Below are positions 53,678 to 61,060 of a stretch of 64,000 bases of DNA, in pieces. Every line of letters begins with the position of its first letter. The first letter of the stretch is position 1. Below the pieces are notes generated by a model, which had not been told where the DNA came from, made no database searches, and saw only the letters and a list, made by a program, of their open reading frames with translations. Position numbers and translations under genes: made by a program. The stretch is from Saccharothrix sp. ALI-22-I (lineage in GTDB: Bacteria > Actinomycetota > Actinomycetes > Mycobacteriales > Pseudonocardiaceae): NCBI RefSeq assembly GCF_001984175.1, contig NZ_MTQP01000068.1, positions 124,001-188,000 of the forward strand, written 5' to 3'.

Positions 53678-54249
53678 TCGGGGGTGGGGTTGGCGGCCTG
53701 GAACAGGGCGTCCCGGACCACGCTCGCGTGCGGCAGCTGCCACGCGCAGATCTGCGGCTTGACCCGCCAGTGCACGACGCCGACCTGGCACGGGCTCGGC
53801 GGCAGCGGAACGTACTCGCCCTTGCCGTAGTGCTTGACGTCCTCGCTCGTGGCCACCTGGCCGCCGGAGGCGACCAGGAACATCCAGCGGCCTTCCGGAG
53901 TGGCCACGATCGGGACCGGGATGCCGGTGGCGCGCAGCTCGACCGCGGCCCGGCGGCCGAGGTCGGCGCCGACCTCGATGGCGTCCACACCGTGACCCGT
54001 CGCCAGCAGGATGCTGTAGGAGTGGCCCGCCCACCAGGTGGCGACCTGCTCCGCCTTGGTGCCGATGCGCTCCTGCCAGTCGCGGTGCACCGGAACCGGG
54101 CCGTCGTCCTCGACCCCGTTGCGCCCGGCCCACTGCTCACCCGCCGGATAGGTGCCCGGCAGCACAGGCCACCCGTGCCACGCGAGGTTGACCGCCTCTG
54201 CGCGCAGCTCGATGCGGAAGGCCCCGCGCCAGCTATCCGACCACTCCAT
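53647..54249 (-). CDS. Primase-polymerase (Prim-Pol)-like protein
   Basis: A 200-residue protein of the actinobacterial 'bifunctional DNA primase/polymerase N-terminal'-like family: RAEAVNLAWHGWPVLPGTYP at the N-terminus, then WWAGHSYSILLATGHGVDAI and a late PHASVVRDALFQAANPTPDYG. The usual acidic catalytic residues of primases are not clearly seen, so enzymatic activity is doubtful. ATG at 54247-54249 has GGAGG nine bases upstream. Two palindromes lie just upstream. Confidence 0.75.
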   Translation of the reverse strand: MEWSDSWRGAFRIELRAEAVNLAWHGWPVLPGTYPAGEQWAGRNGVEDDGPVPVHRDWQERIGTKAEQVATWWAGHSYSILLATGHGVDAIEVGADLGRRAAVELRATGIPVPIVATPEGRWMFLVASGGQVATSEDVKHYGKGEYVPLPPSPCQVGVVHWRVKPQICAWQLPHASVVRDALFQAANPTPDYGLVAADRS

Positions 54250-54278
54250 CTTTCGTTCGCCTCCAGTGTTGCGATCCA

Positions 54279-54313
54279 CGACACCGTGTCGGGTCTTGTT
54301 CGACACCGTGTCG
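54279..54313. promoter_or_regulatory. Paired 13-bp palindromes, candidate operator
   Basis: CGACACCGTGTCG occurs at 54279-54291 and again at 54301-54313, 22 bases apart (two helical turns). They are 30-64 bases upstream of the primase-like start. A dimeric regulator could bind each; none is identified. Confidence 0.6.
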
Positions 54314-54517
54314 GTGCCGTCACTTGAACTAACGGCATGACCGGGGGTTTTGGTAACCGTCAGTCGACAACTGGTCGTTGTGGCACGGCGAACGCGGCGT
54401 GCGGGGGCGAGCGGCAGAACGCCACCGGGACCGTTCACCCACCGCCAAACCGCGAATCTGCGGTCCTGTGAGTCCGCTCACCGCCGATGGCCGACCGTTC
54501 GTCGCGGGGTGTAGGGG

Positions 54518-54850
54518 TCATCGTTCAGCCGGACCTGCACGGGAGTGGGCGCTGAGCGCGCCGAATGCCCAGGTAGAGCCGGACACCCGCACCGAGACCT
54601 CCCATCCGTCCACATCGCACGAGGCCAACCGACCGCCCATCCGCTCGACGACCCACTCGGCGCGTCCGCAGGCGTGGACCGTCCCGGACACCAACTGCCC
54701 GGCCGCCGCCAACGCCGCGAGATCGGCCGCCGCGCTCAACCGGTGTCTGGTCACAACGGCTTCGCCGACCTGCACACCGACCACGACCAGCGCGAACCAC
54801 ACCCCGGCGACGGCGACCGCCACAACGGACGCCGCCCCGCGGTCATCCAT
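54518..54850 (-). CDS. TadE-like pilus-assembly protein (helicase/secretion neighbourhood)
   Basis: A 110-residue protein with one N-terminal membrane helix (GAASVVAVAVAGVWFALVVV) after a short DDRG lead, and an extracytoplasmic part with two Cys. It matches the TadE-like family that follows TadE in actinobacterial Tad loci (Rv3655c position). It lacks the Glu at +5 of type IV pilins. ATG at 54848-54850 overlaps the TadE stop. Last gene of the Tad operon. Confidence 0.78.
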   Translation of the reverse strand: MDDRGAASVVAVAVAGVWFALVVVGVQVGEAVVTRHRLSAAADLAALAAAGQLVSGTVHACGRAEWVVERMGGRLASCDVDGWEVSVRVSGSTWAFGALSAHSRAGPAER

Positions 54851-55202
54851 CCGCCACCCCCGGCTCCAACACCGCGTAGGCACGCGCCCGCAACTCCACG
54901 CCCAGGCGCGAGACGCTGACCTCCACCCACGCGGTGTCCCCTTCTTTGTGGACCGCCCACCGGGCCCCTTGAGGCGCGATCGCCTCGACCACGCCGTCAG
55001 CTCGCGAGGCGTCACCACGGGCCACCAGCCGAGCCGCCTCACGTGCCGCGTCGGTGCACCGGAGCTGCCCCACCACCGCCATCACGGCGGCGACCCCGAG
55101 CGCCAGGACGACGACCAACCCGCACACCGCCACCGCCGCTTCGACCGTCACCCCGCCCCGGTCGTCCCCGAACACCTTCGTCGGGGCGCGGTCGCGCTTC
55201 AC
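54843..55202 (-). CDS. TadE-family minor pilin
   Basis: A 119-residue pseudopilin. The prepilin-like site is DDRGGVTVEAAVAV, with Glu five residues after the Gly, then a hydrophobic helix (VCGLVVVLALGVAAVMAVV). GTG at 55200-55202 overlaps the stop of the DUF4244 gene. Part of the Tad pilus machine, exported across the membrane and processed by a peptidase that is not in the window. Confidence 0.82.
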   Translation of the reverse strand: MKRDRAPTKVFGDDRGGVTVEAAVAVCGLVVVLALGVAAVMAVVGQLRCTDAAREAARLVARGDASRADGVVEAIAPQGARWAVHKEGDTAWVEVSVSRLGVELRARAYAVLEPGVADG

Positions 55203-55375
55203 GCGTCCACCGTGAACGCTCGTTGCAGCAGGCCTTGGAGGTGGTTCAGCGTCCAATCCCCGGTCAACAGCGAGTACAGGAGCATGGCCAGCCCCGCCGC
55301 CGCGATCGACGCGATCGCATATTCCACAGTGGACGTTCCACTGTCGTCCAGCACCTTTTCCCGGCTTTGCGACAT
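55199..55375 (-). CDS. DUF4244 pilin-like protein, 58 aa
   Basis: A 58-residue protein (starts MSQSREKVLDDSGTSTVEYA) with a class III prepilin site: G13 is followed by T-S-T-V-E, and a hydrophobic helix (IASIAAAGLAMLLYSLL) comes next. This is probably the main Flp-type pilin of the locus, matching DUF4244. ATG at 55373-55375; the stop overlaps the TadE start (GTGA). It lies between TadC and TadE. Confidence 0.85.
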   Translation of the reverse strand: MSQSREKVLDDSGTSTVEYAIASIAAAGLAMLLYSLLTGDWTLNHLQGLLQRAFTVDA

Positions 55376-55402
55376 CTCTCCATCTCCGTCTACTGTGGAC
55401 TT

Positions 55403-55957
55403 TCACCAGTTCTCGCTGATGCCGCTGACGAGCCCGATCACCACGGGCAGGACGCCCAGGCACAGGAACGCCGGCAGGAAGCACAGGGCGAGCGGCCCCG
55501 CCACGAGCACCGCCGCTCGTTGTGCGCGGGCTTCGGCCTGGTCGGACACCATCGCCCGGGCCTCCGCGGCCAGATCCGCCGCGGCACCGGCCAGGGCCGC
55601 GCCGGAACGTGCGGTGCGGCGTGCCGCTCTCGCCAGTGGTGCGGTGTCCGGGTGGTCGAGGGCTCTGGCCCACGCCTTCACCGGGTCCGCGCCCAACGTC
55701 AGCAGGTCGACCACCTCGCGGAGGCGTTCGGCCGGTCCCGGCGGGACGCCCGCCACGACGGCTTGCACCGCCCTGGCCACCGGCAGACCAGCCCGTAGCG
55801 CGGCCGCGAGGAGGTCCCAGGTCGCCGCTTGGGCGAACGGGTCAGGCGGTCTGGGCTTGGGTTTGGGGTGCCGTCGGGTTTTCGGTTTCAGCCTCGACGC
55901 GGCCCTCGGTGGTGGCGGGAACGCGAGGAGCGCCAGGGCGAGCAGCAGCAGGCTCAC
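55403..55957 (-). CDS. TadC-like type II secretion F protein
   Basis: A 184-residue membrane protein of the T2SSF family. The F-domain pattern is seen as WDLLAAALRAGLPVARAVQAV and LAARARAMVSDQAEARAQ-like helices, with C-terminal membrane segments (AAVLVAGPLALCFLPAFLCLG). GTG at 55955-55957 overlaps the TadB stop (GTGA). It is shorter than full TadC and begins with a hydrophobic Leu-rich segment. Inner-membrane platform of the pilus. Confidence 0.83.
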   Translation of the reverse strand: MSLLLLALALLAFPPPPRAASRLKPKTRRHPKPKPRPPDPFAQAATWDLLAAALRAGLPVARAVQAVVAGVPPGPAERLREVVDLLTLGADPVKAWARALDHPDTAPLARAARRTARSGAALAGAAADLAAEARAMVSDQAEARAQRAAVLVAGPLALCFLPAFLCLGVLPVVIGLVSGISENW

Positions 55958-56721
55958 GCGATCACCTGCCTGGTCAGCCGACCGCTCCACCGCAGCCCGG
56001 CGCAGATCAGGACCACTCCGGCGACCAGCAGCACCTGTCCCGGCGCGGTGCCGGTCAGGACGGCCAGCGGGCTCGCGCCGCCGAGTTCGCCGAGCACCAC
56101 GCCGGCGAGCGGTAGACCGGCCAGGACGGCGGCGCTGACTCGTGGGCCTGCCATCCGGGCGTGGACCTGTCCGGCGAACGCGGTGCGCCGGTCCAGGTCT
56201 CGACGGACCGCGTCCAGCACGTCGGCCAACGGCACACCGTGCACCGCCGACAGCCGCCACGCCCGTGCCAACTGGTGGGCGTCCGGGAAGTCGGCGAGCG
56301 CCGCTTCCACGTCACCACCACGTGCCGACGTCGCCGCGATCGCCCGCAGGACGTCCGTCGCCGGCGGCTCCGCGTCCTCGGCGGCACCGACGGCGGCCTT
56401 GGCCGGGTGGGCACCCGAACGCAGCTCGGCGACGAACGCCTTCAACCCCTCGGCGAGGGCGGCGGACGCCTTCAGGTGGTCGCGTTGTCGTGTGCTCTCC
56501 CGGTACGTGCGCCAGACCGTCGAGGCCAGCAACGCGCCCGCGATCGCCCCGCCCACCCCCACCGGGATGCCCAGCGCGGTGCCCGCCAGGACGACGAGCG
56601 GATGGTTGGGTTTCGGTGGCTTCCAGTGCGCTTTGGGTCCGCGCTGAAGCCGGGCCAGGCGTCGACGCGCCGCCGAGGACGGCAAGACCAGGAGTGCGGC
56701 AGCCAGCAGCAGGAGGCTCAT
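55954..56721 (-). CDS. TadB-like type II secretion F protein
   Basis: A 255-residue inner-membrane platform protein with the T2SSF domain (LAEGLKAFVAELRSGAHPAKA and ARAWRLSAVHGVPLADVLDA) and membrane segments at the N-terminus, near residue 45 and at the end. ATG at 56719-56721 overlaps the TadA stop (ATGA); a GTG two codons earlier is also possible. It works with TadC in the Tad pilus machine. Confidence 0.85.
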   Translation of the reverse strand: MSLLLLAAALLVLPSSAARRRLARLQRGPKAHWKPPKPNHPLVVLAGTALGIPVGVGGAIAGALLASTVWRTYRESTRQRDHLKASAALAEGLKAFVAELRSGAHPAKAAVGAAEDAEPPATDVLRAIAATSARGGDVEAALADFPDAHQLARAWRLSAVHGVPLADVLDAVRRDLDRRTAFAGQVHARMAGPRVSAAVLAGLPLAGVVLGELGGASPLAVLTGTAPGQVLLVAGVVLICAGLRWSGRLTRQVIA

Positions 56722-57848
56722 GGCCACCCCACCAGGGATTGGAGCTCTGCGGCGGCTTCCTGCGGGCCTCCGTCACGCCGCCAGGCCGGCCGGACCACCA
56801 GCTCGCCGAACCGCCGTGCCAGGACCCCGACCTCGGCGAGGTACCGGGTGCCGTCGCCCGCACGGCGCATGTGCAGCACGACCTTCACCGCCGCGGCGAG
56901 TTGGCTGTGCAACGCGTGCCGATCGAGCCCGCCGAGCGCGGCCAACGCCTCCAGCCGAGCCGGGACCTCGGCGGGCGAGTTGGCGTGCAACGTGCCCGCA
57001 CCACCGTCGTGCCCGGTGTTGAGGGACGACAACAACTCGCACACTTCGGCGCCACGAACCTCGCCGACCACGATCCGATCCGGCCGCATCCGCAACGCCT
57101 GCCGGACCAGGTCCCGCATCGTCACCTCACCCGCGCCCTCGACGTTGGGACCGCGCGCCAACAGCCGAACGACCTGCGGGTGGTCGGGCTGCAACTCCCC
57201 CGCGTCCTCCACGCACACCACGCGTTCGTGGTGCGGCACGCAGCCGAGCAGGGCGGCAAGGAGCGTCGTCTTACCGGACCCCGTGCCACCGACCACGAGG
57301 AACGCCTGGCGGGCCACCACGATCGCCCGGAGCAGGTCGCCGGTCGGCTCGTCGAACGTGCCGCACGCCTGCAGCGCCGCCAGGTCGTGCACAGCCGGAC
57401 GGAGGATTCGCAACGACAGGCAGGTGAGCGGCGCGATCGGCGGCAGCACGGCGTGCAACCGCACCGACCCGGGCAGCCACCCGTCGACGTAGGGCGCCGC
57501 ATCGTCCAACCGCCGCCCGGCCGCCACCGCGAGCCGTTGGGCGAGCCGGCGCACAGCGGCTTCGTCGGGAAAGGCGACGTCCGTCCGGCGCAGCCCGGCA
57601 ACGCCGTCGACCCACACCTGATCCGGCCCGGTGACCAGGACGTCGGTCGTGTCCGGGTCACGCAGGAGCGGTTCGAGCAGGCCGGCCCCGACGAACTCCT
57701 GGCGCAACACAGTGAGCGCCCGCTGGACGTCCTCGTCGCCCAGCACCCCACCCGCCTCTCCCCGCACCGCTGCGGCCACGGCGGCGGAGGTGAGGTCGGT
57801 GCGCCCATTGGCCAGCCGCTGCCGGACGCGTTCAACCAGATCGTTCAC
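56718..57848 (-). CDS. TadA-like secretion ATPase
   Basis: A 376-residue AAA+/VirB11-type ATPase powering Tad pilus assembly. Walker A is GGTGSGKTTLLAALLG; the Asp box is VVCVEDAGELQPDHP, Walker B RIVVGEVRG, and the His box GHDGGAGTLHANSP. GTG at 57846-57848 has GGAGG six bases upstream. A small frame ends in the same GTGA, so coupling to an upstream gene is possible. Confidence 0.93.
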   Translation of the reverse strand: MNDLVERVRQRLANGRTDLTSAAVAAAVRGEAGGVLGDEDVQRALTVLRQEFVGAGLLEPLLRDPDTTDVLVTGPDQVWVDGVAGLRRTDVAFPDEAAVRRLAQRLAVAAGRRLDDAAPYVDGWLPGSVRLHAVLPPIAPLTCLSLRILRPAVHDLAALQACGTFDEPTGDLLRAIVVARQAFLVVGGTGSGKTTLLAALLGCVPHHERVVCVEDAGELQPDHPQVVRLLARGPNVEGAGEVTMRDLVRQALRMRPDRIVVGEVRGAEVCELLSSLNTGHDGGAGTLHANSPAEVPARLEALAALGGLDRHALHSQLAAAVKVVLHMRRAGDGTRYLAEVGVLARRFGELVVRPAWRRDGGPQEAAAELQSLVGWP

Positions 57849-58111
57849 CGCCGACCTCCCCCACCAACGCCGTGCAATGCGGAAGAACGACCCCCGCCAC
57901 GCACCGCCAACACCTCTCGGGCCGCCTCGACCAACGCACGACGACCGGCATCCGTCTGCCCCTCCCAACCCGCGGACGAAGCCACCGGATGAGGCATGGA
58001 CAGCTCGGCGAGAACAAGCGCCGACAACAACACCGGACGACAAGTCCGGAACACCGGCACCGGCCGAAACCCGGGATGCCGCTTCACAGTCGGCCTGCGA
58101 TCACAGCTCAC
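57845..58111 (-). CDS. Possible 88-aa protein between Ssd and TadA
   Basis: The gap 57849-58146 has a minus-strand frame from GTG 58109-58111 that ends in the TadA start as GTGA. The product (VSCDRRPTVKRHPGFRPVPV at its start, then VLLSALVLAELSMPHPVASS and DAGRRALVEAAREVLAVRG) is not recognised. The overlap with tadA favours a real gene; codon third positions are less GC-rich than in neighbours, which argues against. The rest of the gap shows nothing notable. Confidence 0.3.
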   Translation of the reverse strand: MSCDRRPTVKRHPGFRPVPVFRTCRPVLLSALVLAELSMPHPVASSAGWEGQTDAGRRALVEAAREVLAVRGGGRSSALHGVGGGGRR

Positions 58112-58146
58112 GAGGCACCCCCGACTCACACCGGGCGTGCGTGCGG

Positions 58147-59205
58147 TCAGTGGGCATGGAGGGCCTCCAAGACTTCTCGGGCCGCCTTCGCCAGCGGGCC
58201 GCGGGTGGTTTCCGGGAAGCGGCCGTGGTCCAGGGCCGTTGCCAGCCTTGGTTCCGGGCGCATGGTGGTGAGCAGGGGGACGTCCACGGCTTCCACCACT
58301 TGCGCGGTGGACAGGCCACCCGGGGCTGGGCCCCGGACTACCGCCTTCAGCTGCACGCCGCGTTCGCCGGCCTGTTCGACCAGGGTCTTCGCGGCCATGC
58401 AGGCCTTCACGTCCGCGGGCACCACCAAGACCGCCAGATCGGCCCGGTCGAGTGCGGCGCAGGCGGCATCGGTCAGTTGGCGCGGCACGTCGCACACGAC
58501 CGTTCCGCCGGCGCGCCTGCCCGCCTCGATGACCGCGACGACGGCATCCGGTTCCGGGCCCGGGCCGGTCCGACCGCAGGACAACACCGTGAGGCTGCCG
58601 CGCCTGCCGGTGCGGCCCGGTAGCGCCGAACGGAGTGCCGCTGCGGGCACGCGGCCGCCGGTCAGCTGCAACGTGGGCCAGCGCAGGCCCTCCTGGCGTT
58701 CCGCGCCCAACGTCAGGTCGAGACCGCCGCCCAACGGATCGCAGTCGACCAGCAGGCCGTGCCCGCCCATGGACAGCACGGCCTGCCCCACCGCCACCGA
58801 CAAGACAGACGCGCCCGCGCCTCCACGGGCGCCCAGGACGGCCAGAACCTTGCCGTCACCAACCGGATCGCCCTCGGCGGCATCGGCCAGCACCGCCCGC
58901 AGGCGGTCTTGGTCGGCGGGCAGCTCCAAAACCTGCTCCGCGCCCAGAGCCAGGGCACGCCGCCACGTCGCCGGATCGGGTGGACCGGCGCCGACGACGT
59001 GGACACCCGGTCTGCGCGGGAACCCGGCCGCCGCGCACGCGACCACCGCCTCCTCGTCCAGCACCACCGCGGGTGCGCCGTGCCAACGGCCGCGCAACGC
59101 GGTCACGTCGACCACGCGTTCCACCTCGCAGCCCACGACCGCCGCCGCGTGCAGCACCTCCTCGACCAGACCCGCTTCGGCCACCAGAGCCACCGGTCGC
59201 TTCAT
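58147..59205 (-). CDS. CpaE/Ssd-like MinD-family protein
   Basis: A 352-residue protein of the TadZ/CpaE-Ssd family: an N-terminal receiver-like half (about residues 1-120) and a C-terminal ParA/MinD-like ATPase. The Walker A is deviant: GARGGAGASVLSVAVG, without the Lys pair of KGGVGKT; Walker B-like GLLVDCDPLGGGLDL follows. In Tad systems it localises the machine to the pole; in mycobacteria the Ssd homologue (Rv3660c) affects septum formation. ATG at 59203-59205 has GGAGG close upstream. First gene of the Tad operon. Confidence 0.88.
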   Translation of the reverse strand: MKRPVALVAEAGLVEEVLHAAAVVGCEVERVVDVTALRGRWHGAPAVVLDEEAVVACAAAGFPRRPGVHVVGAGPPDPATWRRALALGAEQVLELPADQDRLRAVLADAAEGDPVGDGKVLAVLGARGGAGASVLSVAVGQAVLSMGGHGLLVDCDPLGGGLDLTLGAERQEGLRWPTLQLTGGRVPAAALRSALPGRTGRRGSLTVLSCGRTGPGPEPDAVVAVIEAGRRAGGTVVCDVPRQLTDAACAALDRADLAVLVVPADVKACMAAKTLVEQAGERGVQLKAVVRGPAPGGLSTAQVVEAVDVPLLTTMRPEPRLATALDHGRFPETTRGPLAKAAREVLEALHAH

Positions 59206-59439
59206 CCGCCCTCCCCGTTGTCGATCTACGGGTTCCACGGTGGCGGGCGGTGAGGAAGGACACAACGGTTCATGATCAACATGTGGACAACCGAGCCGAC
59301 CGTGGACAACCGAGCGGGCCGCGAGCGGTTATGCATGAGTCGTCATGGTCGACGCGGCGGAGGATCGACAGCCGATGCAAGAAGGGGTGCAAGTGCGCGG
59401 AGGTCCAGCGCGACACCCCGGAAAACCGACCCCGGACAT

Positions 59440-59528
59440 GGGACGACCCCCGCCAGGGGGGAGGGACGGGGGTCGTCATTGGTTCAGTCCCGGGGGGTCG
59501 GACTGAACCTGTCCGGTCGAGCCGGACC
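59440..59528 (-). ncRNA. 6C small RNA
   Basis: On the minus strand two hairpins carry C-rich loops: stem 59481-59490/59500-59509 with six Cs in its loop (GACCCCCCG), and stem 59442-59452/59467-59477 with loop TCCCTCCCCCCTGG. This is the defining shape of the actinobacterial 6C RNA. It also lies between the ssd-like and HAD genes, the position of 6C/B11 between Rv3660c and Rv3661. The 5' end is inferred from the -10 box TACAGT. Its role in other species is post-transcriptional control of targets through the C-rich loops. Confidence 0.88.
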
Positions 59529-59533
59529 CGTCT

Positions 59534-59539
59534 ACTGTA
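59534..59539 (-). promoter_or_regulatory. -10 box of the 6C RNA
   Basis: TACAGT on the minus strand, about six bases upstream of the inferred 5' end and 24 bases before the first hairpin. Apart from the RNA, the 467-base gap 59206-59672 holds two inverted repeats near the HAD start (GTTCG/CGAAC at 59610-59627 and CTACCG-G-CGGTAG at 59630-59642). Confidence 0.55.
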
Positions 59540-59660
59540 TCCCCACAGGACACGGTCATGCGTGTCTTCCGTTAGAGGGACGCGGAAATTTCGGCCGACC
59601 GCACACTCAGTTCGTAAAGTAGCGAACAACTACCGGCGGTAGGTCCCGACGCGTCCGCCT

Positions 59661-59666
59661 TAAGCT
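59661..59666 (+). promoter_or_regulatory. -10 element of the leaderless HAD gene
   Basis: TAAGCT ends six bases before the GTG start. The palindrome CTACCGGCGGTAG at 59630-59642 covers the -35 region, so a regulator could act there. Confidence 0.45.
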
Positions 59667-59672
59667 TGAGCG

Positions 59673-60485
59673 GTGACCGAGCACGCCAACGAAGGCAGTC
59701 GAGTCGCCGCGTTCTTCGACCTGGACAAGACCGTCATCGCCAAGTCGAGCACGCTGGCGTTCAGCCGGCCCTTCTTCCAAGAGGGCCTGATCAACCGGCG
59801 TGCGGTGCTCAAGAGCGCCTACGCGCAGTTCGTGTTCATGCTGGCCGGCGCCGACGCCGACCAGATGGACCGGATGCGCTCGCACATCACCGCGCTCTGC
59901 GAGGGCTGGGACGTCGAGCAGGTGCGCTCGATCGTGGACGAGACGCTGCACGACATCGTCGATCCCCTGGTCTACAAAGAGGCCACCCAGCTCATCACCG
60001 ACCACAAGACCGAGGGCCACGACGTGGTCGTCGTGTCCGCTTCGGGTGAGGAGCTGGTCGCGCCCATCTCCACCATGGTCGGCGCGACGCACAGCGTCGG
60101 CACGCGGATGGTGGTCGCGGCCGGCCGCTACTCCGGTGAGGTCGACTTCTACTGCGCGGGCGAGAACAAGGCGATCGCCATCAAGCAGCTCGCCGAGCAG
60201 CACGACTACGACCTGAGCAACTGCTACGCCTACTCCGACTCGATCACCGACCTGCCGCTGCTGGAGGCCGTCGGCCACCCGACCGTGGTCAACCCGGACC
60301 GCGCGCTGCGCAAGATCGCGGCTCAACGCGGGTGGCCGGTGCTGACGTTCTCCGACCCCGTGTCGCTGCGCGCCCGCATCCCCCGCCCGTCGGGCACCGC
60401 GGTCGCCGTGACCGCGATCGGTTTGGGCGCCGCGACGGCCGCGGGCGTGGCCTGGTACGGCCTGCGCAGGCGACGCCGGAGCTGA
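59673..60485 (+). CDS. HAD-IB family phosphatase (Rv3661-like)
   Basis: A 270-residue HAD-superfamily hydrolase of the SerB-like IB subfamily. Motif I is FFDLDKTVIAKSS (D-x-D), motif II VVSASGEEL, motif III includes the Lys of GENKAIAIK, and motif IV is YSDSITDLPLL. A C-terminal membrane helix (TAVAVTAIGLGAATAAGVAW) and a basic tail anchor it to the membrane. The substrate could be a phosphorylated lipid or amino acid. It is flanked by the 6C RNA and an Ms1-like RNA, as in mycobacteria. Confidence 0.87.
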   Translation: MTEHANEGSRVAAFFDLDKTVIAKSSTLAFSRPFFQEGLINRRAVLKSAYAQFVFMLAGADADQMDRMRSHITALCEGWDVEQVRSIVDETLHDIVDPLVYKEATQLITDHKTEGHDVVVVSASGEELVAPISTMVGATHSVGTRMVVAAGRYSGEVDFYCAGENKAIAIKQLAEQHDYDLSNCYAYSDSITDLPLLEAVGHPTVVNPDRALRKIAAQRGWPVLTFSDPVSLRARIPRPSGTAVAVTAIGLGAATAAGVAWYGLRRRRRS

Positions 60486-60632
60486 TTCACCCCCGGCTTG
60501 CCCCGGTCAGCGGTACCGGCCGCGATCACCGACGCGAAGCCGCCGTCACCAAAGCCTTTCCGCTACTGAACGTCGCTTGACCGGTGCACCCCATCGAGCT
60601 CTTGCTGTGACGCCGAACAGCTATTACAAAGG

Positions 60633-60878
60633 AAGTGCGGACCTCGGGTCGGCCAGGGACGAAGCGGAAGAGAAGCGTCGCCCACCCCGACAGAGCTCCG
60701 TGCGCGGACTTCGAGACACCCACGCGCAGCGCGCCGCGGGAGGCTTGTCGTCTAGGGCCTGCGTACCGGGACGCTGGACGCCGAGGCCATGGTGATACGA
60801 CAGAAGTTGCACGCTTGGTAACTTGCAAGCCCGCGCTGTCGACGGTGGGGCCCCTCACGAGGGGCCCCACCGTCTTTC
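60633..60878 (+). ncRNA. Ms1-like (6S-type) small RNA
   Basis: A gene-free 575-base stretch follows the HAD gene. A -10 like TATTAC (60622-60627) precedes a GC-rich stretch of about 245 bases, which ends in a very strong terminator with a T-rich tail. No protein frame fits. Ms1/MTS2823, an abundant RNA that binds core RNA polymerase in mycobacteria, lies immediately downstream of Rv3661 in the same orientation, and Ms1 homologues were found by that synteny across actinobacteria. The identity rests on position and terminator; the fold has not been computed. Confidence 0.65.
60841..60878 (+). terminator. Terminator of the Ms1-like RNA
   Basis: A 15-bp perfect stem (60841-60855 and 60860-60874) with a CACG loop, followed by TTTC. 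No gene is seen between here and 61060. Confidence 0.9.
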
Positions 60879-61060
60879 TGCGTCCAAAGCCCCACCCTTA
60901 CCCCGAACCGCCCGATCGGGCGACGCTGGGGCCTCCCGAATCTGTCGGTGCTCCCCGCCACAATGCCCACAGAGCGCAACCCGTTGACCCGCCTCTGTGA
61001 CGTGGGTAACTTGCCGATTGCCGCCACTTAGTGGTGGAAGATTTCCAGTGGGAGGCCGCA

